DNA of 53,279 bases from Bacteroidia bacterium. GTDB lineage: Bacteria; Bacteroidota; Bacteroidia; SpSt-205. Positions 48,946-53,279 of the stretch are shown here, piece after piece. The translations under genes were made by a program, and so were the position numbers. The DNA is taken from the NCBI GenBank assembly GCA_025054525.1, contig JANWZJ010000005.1:1-53279 (forward strand), in the 5' to 3' direction. Position 1 is the first letter of the stretch, and each line of letters opens with the position of its first letter. The notes below the pieces were generated by a model. The model saw only the letters and a list, made by a program, of their open reading frames with translations. It had not been told where the DNA came from and did no database searches.

Positions 48946-50306
48946 AAGAATCCCCACTAATCTTAGAGGAATTTCTCGTTCCCACTTCTGAGCTGGAAGT
49001 GAAAGTCATCTTAGAACGACTTCAGTCCCACGCTTGCCTTCTCCTTAATGCTCTGGGCAGCTTGCTATATGTAGCCGATCCGATCCATGCACATAAGTTT
49101 CATTATGAGGCGGGGAGTGGTCTCACCCAGGCTCCAAGTCCTTCTACGTTTGAGGAAGGGGAAAGTCTCTTAGGGGAGGCTGTTCAATCTAAGCGTGTCC
49201 TTAGTCTAACGCTTCCTTCTCATAAACTCCATGAGCCTGCACTCTCCGCAATGTTAGAAGTACCTCAAATACAGTTCTTTGCTATTCCCCTCATATATCA
49301 GGGGAGAGCAGAAGGACTCTGGGTGGTCGCATCCAGCAACGCTCATATTAGCGAGAGCCTTCAACAGCCCGACTGGAAGGAATTTCTCTTCAAGTGGGCA
49401 GCTTATCTTCAGAGTTTGCGTGCTCGTCGTTATATTGAGTCCCTCTTAGAGCAGTCTCAAGTCCAGAATCAAGAGCTCATCAGCCGCGAAGAAGAACTAC
49501 GCCAGAACTTAGAGGAACTGGCCGTTACCCAAGAGGAAATGCGCCGCACTCAACAGCTCCTCTCTAAACAAGCCCAATATCAGCATTTCCTCATAGACCT
49601 GTTCGTGATCATAGCAGGGGCTAATGCTTTTCGCTTCAGTAGCATAAGTAAGGTTTTTCTGGGACAAATCGGTCAGTTTATGGGGGCAAAAGTATTAGCT
49701 ATGTTCAAAGCGGAGCCAGTACAGTGGAGGAATGTAGCATCTTGGAAGCCCAAAAAGATTGCGGATGACTTGCCTCGCAGTTGGACTCCGCCTCCTACGC
49801 TCCAGGAGACCTTAGAAAAAAACCGCGTGTGTGTGAGTGCCTCCGCTTCCGAAATTCATTTGGAGGGATATGTTCCTTTCTGGATAGTAGCTCCTTATTT
49901 CGTCCCTAAGGGCTTGGGTGGTGTCATGCTTTTGGGCTATGATGAACCTAAACCCATAGATAGAGAAGAACAAAATCTGCTCCTTCATGCATCCATAGGA
50001 TTTTTCGCCAGTTTAGAGCAAGTAGAACATACTCATGCAACGATTCGCAACATACTCCAAGACATAGCAGAGAAAGCCCACTTTCGCATACAGACCATGG
50101 AGTTAGATGGGAACAAGGGGGGAGACATACCGTGGTTAGATGAGATTCCCCTTGTACAGAGAAACCTTTACCGAGAAGCCTTTAGCTATGCCTTGGCGGA
50201 GCGTCAGCATGTATGGCATCCCCCTCAAGAGATTGCATCTAATGAATTGTGTTTATTCCTCTATCCACACTGCTTGCGTCTCTCATGGAATGGAAGAAAA
50301 TCATAA
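48942..50306 (+). CDS. GAF-coiled coil-GAF protein
   Basis: The 454-residue cytoplasmic protein has a GAF-like domain (about 20-160), a long heptad-like segment (about 160-212) with ELISREEELRQNLEELAVTQEEMRRTQQLLSKQ, and a second GAF-like domain (about 215-380). No kinase, cyclase or phosphatase output domain follows, and the C-terminal ~70 residues are unassigned. It may be a signalling scaffold or sensor that pairs with a separate output protein. The coiled coil resembles those preceding histidine-kinase or chemoreceptor domains in Bacteroidota. Start ATG overlaps the DedA stop. Confidence 0.75.
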   Translation: MKESPLILEEFLVPTSELEVKVILERLQSHACLLLNALGSLLYVADPIHAHKFHYEAGSGLTQAPSPSTFEEGESLLGEAVQSKRVLSLTLPSHKLHEPALSAMLEVPQIQFFAIPLIYQGRAEGLWVVASSNAHISESLQQPDWKEFLFKWAAYLQSLRARRYIESLLEQSQVQNQELISREEELRQNLEELAVTQEEMRRTQQLLSKQAQYQHFLIDLFVIIAGANAFRFSSISKVFLGQIGQFMGAKVLAMFKAEPVQWRNVASWKPKKIADDLPRSWTPPPTLQETLEKNRVCVSASASEIHLEGYVPFWIVAPYFVPKGLGGVMLLGYDEPKPIDREEQNLLLHASIGFFASLEQVEHTHATIRNILQDIAEKAHFRIQTMELDGNKGGDIPWLDEIPLVQRNLYREAFSYALAERQHVWHPPQEIASNELCLFLYPHCLRLSWNGRKS

Positions 50307-50749
50307 TTCCTATCCTCTTCGTTTTTGGGGGCATAAGCTGTAAGCGAGAGAATATTGTCTTTTCGCGGGAGCCCTTCGTAGAGTTTGTATCGGCTTCGCC
50401 CAATCGGGTATCGGAAGGCGGGAATATAGAAATCACGATTCGCTACCGGGATGGCGATGGAGACTTAGGGGGACGCTCAGATAATGCCCCTGACCTTTTT
50501 CTGATTGACCTGCGTGATAGTACGCTGTTTCCCACAGGATATGACGGTATCCTGCGATATAACATGCCTCGGTTTTATGAAGGGCCTGAGCAGTCCATTC
50601 AGGGCACGATTACCTTGACGGTTTCAGGGGTAGTTCGTCTCAACCCTGCTCTCTCTGCAGAAGAACTGCGATTTGAGATATATGTGCGGGATCGCCGCGA
50701 CCAAGAGAGTAATCGCGTGCGCACCACGCCTGTTTATATTGTACCCTGA
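50285..50749 (+). CDS. Lipoprotein of unknown function
   Basis: The 154-residue protein has a lipoprotein signal (IIIPILFVFGGISC, cysteine near residue 19) and a beta-rich domain with EFVSASPNRVSEGGNIEITIRYRDGDGDLGG, a motif common in Bacteroidota lipoproteins with Ig-like folds. The ATG at 50285 gives the signal peptide directly; a longer reading to 50249 adds residues before it. It overlaps the GAF gene by 22 bp and the convergent rsmA by 16 bp. Confidence 0.72.
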   Translation: MEWKKIIIPILFVFGGISCKRENIVFSREPFVEFVSASPNRVSEGGNIEITIRYRDGDGDLGGRSDNAPDLFLIDLRDSTLFPTGYDGILRYNMPRFYEGPEQSIQGTITLTVSGVVRLNPALSAEELRFEIYVRDRRDQESNRVRTTPVYIVP

Positions 50750-51489
50750 GCATCCTTATAGATTTGCCACAGCGTGTAATAGACAGAGAGAGAGAGTTGA
50801 TGAGGGCGTTTGTCGCTCCACTCAGGGGGCAAGGGGAGGGAAAGCGGGCGTAAGTTTTTGGCGAGTTTTTGGCGCGGCTGACGGAAAGCCACTCGTACAA
50901 AAGCCGCAAAACTTTCCCAGGGCTCCCATACGTCGGCTCGCCTAAGAAAGCGAATGACCTCGCTTCGCACGCGGGGCGGCGGGCAAAAAGCGCCCGGCGG
51001 CACCCGAAATAGCCTTTCTACCGCATATACACTGCGAAAAAGTACAGTCAGGCGCGTAAAATCGCGACTTCCTTCGGACGCATAGAGTCGCTTAGCTACT
51101 TCAGCTTGCAGCATGAGAATACCCTCCCGCACCTGCCACCGCCGTTCCAATATCCAGAATAGCGCAGGGCCCGTCAGGCTGTAAGGCAAATTGCTCACTA
51201 AAAAATAGCTTCTCTCCGCCGATAAAGCCAATTGACGAAAATCCCCATGTACCCAGTGGGCTTTTTCCGCTGCTGGTAGTTTCTGCAGCTCTTCCAAGCA
51301 ACGCTTGTCTATCTCTACCGCTATGAGAGGCTGGTCGCGCAGTAAAAGGTACTTCGTAAGGGCGCCGCGTCCAGGACCGATTTCTAAAGTGATTTCATCA
51401 GGCTGTGGTTTTACAGCAGCGACGATACGCTGGGCATACGCCTCACTGCAAAGAAAATGCTGATCATATCGGGGCATGCGGCGGCTCAA
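50734..51489 (-). CDS. rsmA: 16S rRNA dimethyladenosine transferase
   Basis: RsmA (KsgA) dimethylates two adjacent adenosines near the 3' end of 16S rRNA. The 251-residue protein has PRYDQHFLCSEAYAQRIV, the SAM site LEIGPGRGALTKYLL, GDFRQLAL, the NLPYSLTGPALF catalytic motif, and PPGAFCPPPRVRSEVIRF. The GTG at 51489 or the ATG at 51477 could start it; either overlaps nuoC. It ends the dnaA-nuoC-rsmA unit. Confidence 0.95.
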   Translation of the reverse strand: MSRRMPRYDQHFLCSEAYAQRIVAAVKPQPDEITLEIGPGRGALTKYLLLRDQPLIAVEIDKRCLEELQKLPAAEKAHWVHGDFRQLALSAERSYFLVSNLPYSLTGPALFWILERRWQVREGILMLQAEVAKRLYASEGSRDFTRLTVLFRSVYAVERLFRVPPGAFCPPPRVRSEVIRFLRRADVWEPWESFAAFVRVAFRQPRQKLAKNLRPLSLPLPPEWSDKRPHQLSLSVYYTLWQIYKDAQGTI

Positions 51490-51946
51490 ACCGAAGCGAT
51501 ATACCCTGATAGGTTTCGGGCAGTGAATAATCTTCTCGCAGGGGATGACCCTCCCAGTCCTGCGGCAGTAAAAGGCGCCGCAAATCCGGATGCCCCCTAA
51601 ACCTAACGCCTACCAGGTCATGAGCCTCCCGTTCCTGCCAGTTCGCCGCCAACCAGAGATCACTCACCGTAGGAACTTCTTCTGCATCCTCTATCTGAAA
51701 AGTTACCGCTATATCCGTGAGATGCAGCACACTCCGTAAATCATACCGCAACCGAATAAAGGGAGCAGCATGAGTAGCTGTGAGGGCTATGAAATACGCT
51801 ACCTTGCCCTCATAGTATAGATATTCCGCTACGGGGCGCCAGCGCTCTGCTGTCTCTAACTGGAGATGGTACAGGGGAAAACTGCCTGTAAGCCTGCCAA
51901 ACGTACTAAGCTGACCTAAAAAGGATTCGCTCCAGGTCTTGAACAT
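51464..51946 (-). CDS. nuoC: NADH-quinone oxidoreductase subunit C
   Basis: NuoC is the 30-kDa subunit of the peripheral arm of complex I, next to the quinone site. The 160-residue protein has the family signature VPTVSDLWLAANWQEREAHDLVGVRFRGHPDLRRLLLPQDWEGHPLREDY split over residues 91-140 (GHPDLRRLLLPQDW, EGHPLREDYSLP). It lies alone between dnaA and rsmA, without nuoA, B or D. The ATG at 51946 overlaps dnaA by 41 bp; an ATG-like start further upstream adds residues without resemblance. nuoIJ lie at the other end of the window. Confidence 0.9.
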   Translation of the reverse strand: MFKTWSESFLGQLSTFGRLTGSFPLYHLQLETAERWRPVAEYLYYEGKVAYFIALTATHAAPFIRLRYDLRSVLHLTDIAVTFQIEDAEEVPTVSDLWLAANWQEREAHDLVGVRFRGHPDLRRLLLPQDWEGHPLREDYSLPETYQGISLRFEPPHAPI

Positions 51947-53270
51947 GCTGGGAGAGTTCAGCGGAGATGGAAAGGTTATCTTGAATCCATTGACAGCTAT
52001 GCAGGATAGTGGAATGGTCTCGCCCACTGAAGTATTCGCCTAATGCCTTGAGCGCATGGCGGGTGTGTTTACGGGCGAGAAAAATGGCAATGTGACGAGC
52101 ATAAGCTACTTCTTTACGGCGAGATTTACCCTTGAGCTCTTCGGGATGGATGCGGAAGTAGTTAGACACGGCTTGAATAATCTGCTCTACGGTAACTGCG
52201 CGAGTGCGCATCGGCTTGAAGCGGCTCACAATCTCCTGGGCCAGCGCCAGAGAAAGTTCTCGCCGGCGAATAGAGGTTTCCGCTAAGAGCTGAATAACAA
52301 CACCTTCTAAATCTCGTACATGCGTGCGCACATGCTCAGCGATGTAGCTTAGAATCTCTTGAGGTATGTCTATGCCTTCTTGGCGGAGCTTGAAGCGGAG
52401 GATAGCCATGCGTGTCTCATAGTCAGGGGGATAGAGCGGCGCCGTGAGTCCCCATCCAAACCGAGAGACTATGCGTTCTTCCATGCCTTTGAGCTCGTGT
52501 GGAGGGGCGTCCGCCGTAATCACAATCTGCCGATTATGCTGATGTAAATGATTGAAAATGTGAAAAAACATATCTTGCGTACTGGGCTTGCCCATCAGAA
52601 ACTGAATATCATCTATCAAAATAATATCTATGCTATGTAGGCGCTGCAGCAAATCACTGACTTTTTTATTGCGTACTGCTTCGGTATAGTCGGCGGTAAA
52701 TTTTTCAGAAGTAAGGTATAAAATCACCTTGTCAGGATGAAGAAGGCGAGCATAGTTGCCGATAGCGTGGAGGAGGTGGGTTTTCCCCTGTCCTACTTCT
52801 CCATAGATGAAGAGGGGATTGAAGGCGGTCTGTCCAGGACGCTGAGCTACACTCATGCCCGCACTGCGAGCCAAACGATTACACTCTCCTTCTACGAAGT
52901 TCTCAAAGGTATATTTAGGGTTAAGATTCGTGGGAAAAGACTGGCTCATGCGAATCCCAGGAAAGACCATGGGAGGCGGTAGTTCTTGGGAGGGGAGCTG
53001 CATGGGTGCATTTTCGGCTGTGGTCATAACCTGATATTCTAACCGAGCATTTGCTCCCAGAATCTTACGCAAAGTGCGAACAATCATCGCCGAAAAATGC
53101 TGCTCTATGTACTCATAGAAGAACTGACTGGGAACGCGCAAGGTGAGCGCCCCATCCTGTAAGCTTACGGGTTGCACCGCCCCTAAGAAAGTACGAATAG
53201 GCGTGGTATTGCTGCCGAAGTTATTGCGTATCACTTCTACACAGCGCTGCCAGGCTTCTTGCGCAGTCAT
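51906..53270 (-). CDS. dnaA: Chromosomal replication initiator protein DnaA
   Basis: DnaA binds and melts the replication origin. The 454-residue protein has domain I (about 1-80), a short linker, the AAA+ domain with Walker A YGEVGQGKTHLL (157-167) and Walker B IILIDDIQFL, and the DNA-binding domain IV with KGKSRRKEVAYARHIAIFLARKHT and GRDHSTILHSC. The ATG at 53270 is 9 nt from the window edge, so the promoter is outside the window. No clear DnaA-box cluster is seen in the part shown. Confidence 0.97.
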   Translation of the reverse strand: MTAQEAWQRCVEVIRNNFGSNTTPIRTFLGAVQPVSLQDGALTLRVPSQFFYEYIEQHFSAMIVRTLRKILGANARLEYQVMTTAENAPMQLPSQELPPPMVFPGIRMSQSFPTNLNPKYTFENFVEGECNRLARSAGMSVAQRPGQTAFNPLFIYGEVGQGKTHLLHAIGNYARLLHPDKVILYLTSEKFTADYTEAVRNKKVSDLLQRLHSIDIILIDDIQFLMGKPSTQDMFFHIFNHLHQHNRQIVITADAPPHELKGMEERIVSRFGWGLTAPLYPPDYETRMAILRFKLRQEGIDIPQEILSYIAEHVRTHVRDLEGVVIQLLAETSIRRRELSLALAQEIVSRFKPMRTRAVTVEQIIQAVSNYFRIHPEELKGKSRRKEVAYARHIAIFLARKHTRHALKALGEYFSGRDHSTILHSCQWIQDNLSISAELSQHVQDLERILFRSA

Positions 53271-53279
53271 TACTTGGTC

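Overview
The window reads as chromosomal core genome of a member of the Bacteroidota. The evidence is a C-terminal type IX secretion sorting domain (25555-28371), a PorE-like TPR/PD40/OmpA protein (44171-46138), a DUF2480 protein, several lipoproteins and outer-membrane barrels typical of the phylum, and more than twenty copies of the Bacteroidota -7 promoter element TAnnTTTG. Base composition looks close to balanced and coding density is very high. No insertion sequence, phage, CRISPR array or rRNA is visible. The species cannot be named from the sequence.

Layout. 1-2747: end of purB, then a leftward cluster nuoI, nuoJ-like, queD, folE, DUF2480. 2772-8955: rightward guaB, an RsbU-like phosphatase, an STAS antagonist and an RsbW-like kinase (a partner-switching set), ruvB, queG. 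8875-14436: pruA, a lipoprotein, tRNA-His, an MBL hydrolase, a small conserved protein, aspS. 14464-18405: leftward operon of an alpha/beta hydrolase, lgt, an acidic secreted protein, a DUF58 protein and ispE. 18425-24030: purD with a MacB-type permease, a candidate small RNA, and GT2-ilvE-pdxH. 24065-30591: ldcA, then leftward yidC, a TPR protein, a T9SS propeller protein and rplU-rpmA. 30621-37907: scpA with an outer-membrane protein, an esterase/ATP-grasp pair, sucC-thiD-hypothetical, and a 2-oxoacid dehydrogenase E2. 37911-43574: uvrC, a DUF721 protein, a collagen-like lipoprotein, a decayed GT9 gene, tRNA-Asn and a TonB-type barrel. 43653-53270: an EGF-like lipoprotein, the PorE-like protein, an acetyltransferase with dnaN, rsfS-DedA-GAF-lipoprotein, and dnaA-nuoC-rsmA.

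The most distinctive signal is promoter architecture. Nearly every first gene of a transcription unit has TAnnTTTG (or a one-base variant) ending 3-5 nt before its start codon, and tRNA-Asn has the same box exactly 4 nt before its mature 5' end. That implies that most transcription units begin with leaderless mRNAs. At nuoI/guaB two such boxes abut head to head in a perfect 17-bp palindrome; yidC/scpA and GT2/ldcA are near-versions. Downstream genes are joined mostly by 4-bp stop/start overlaps, with some much longer ones.

Functionally related genes are scattered. Complex I subunits appear at two separate loci (nuoIJ with pterin enzymes; nuoC between dnaA and rsmA), sucC lacks sucD, and the E2 subunit lacks E1/E3. 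The other leading candidate for something undescribed is a roughly 65-nt leftward RNA at 20958-21022 with its own promoter box and intrinsic terminator.
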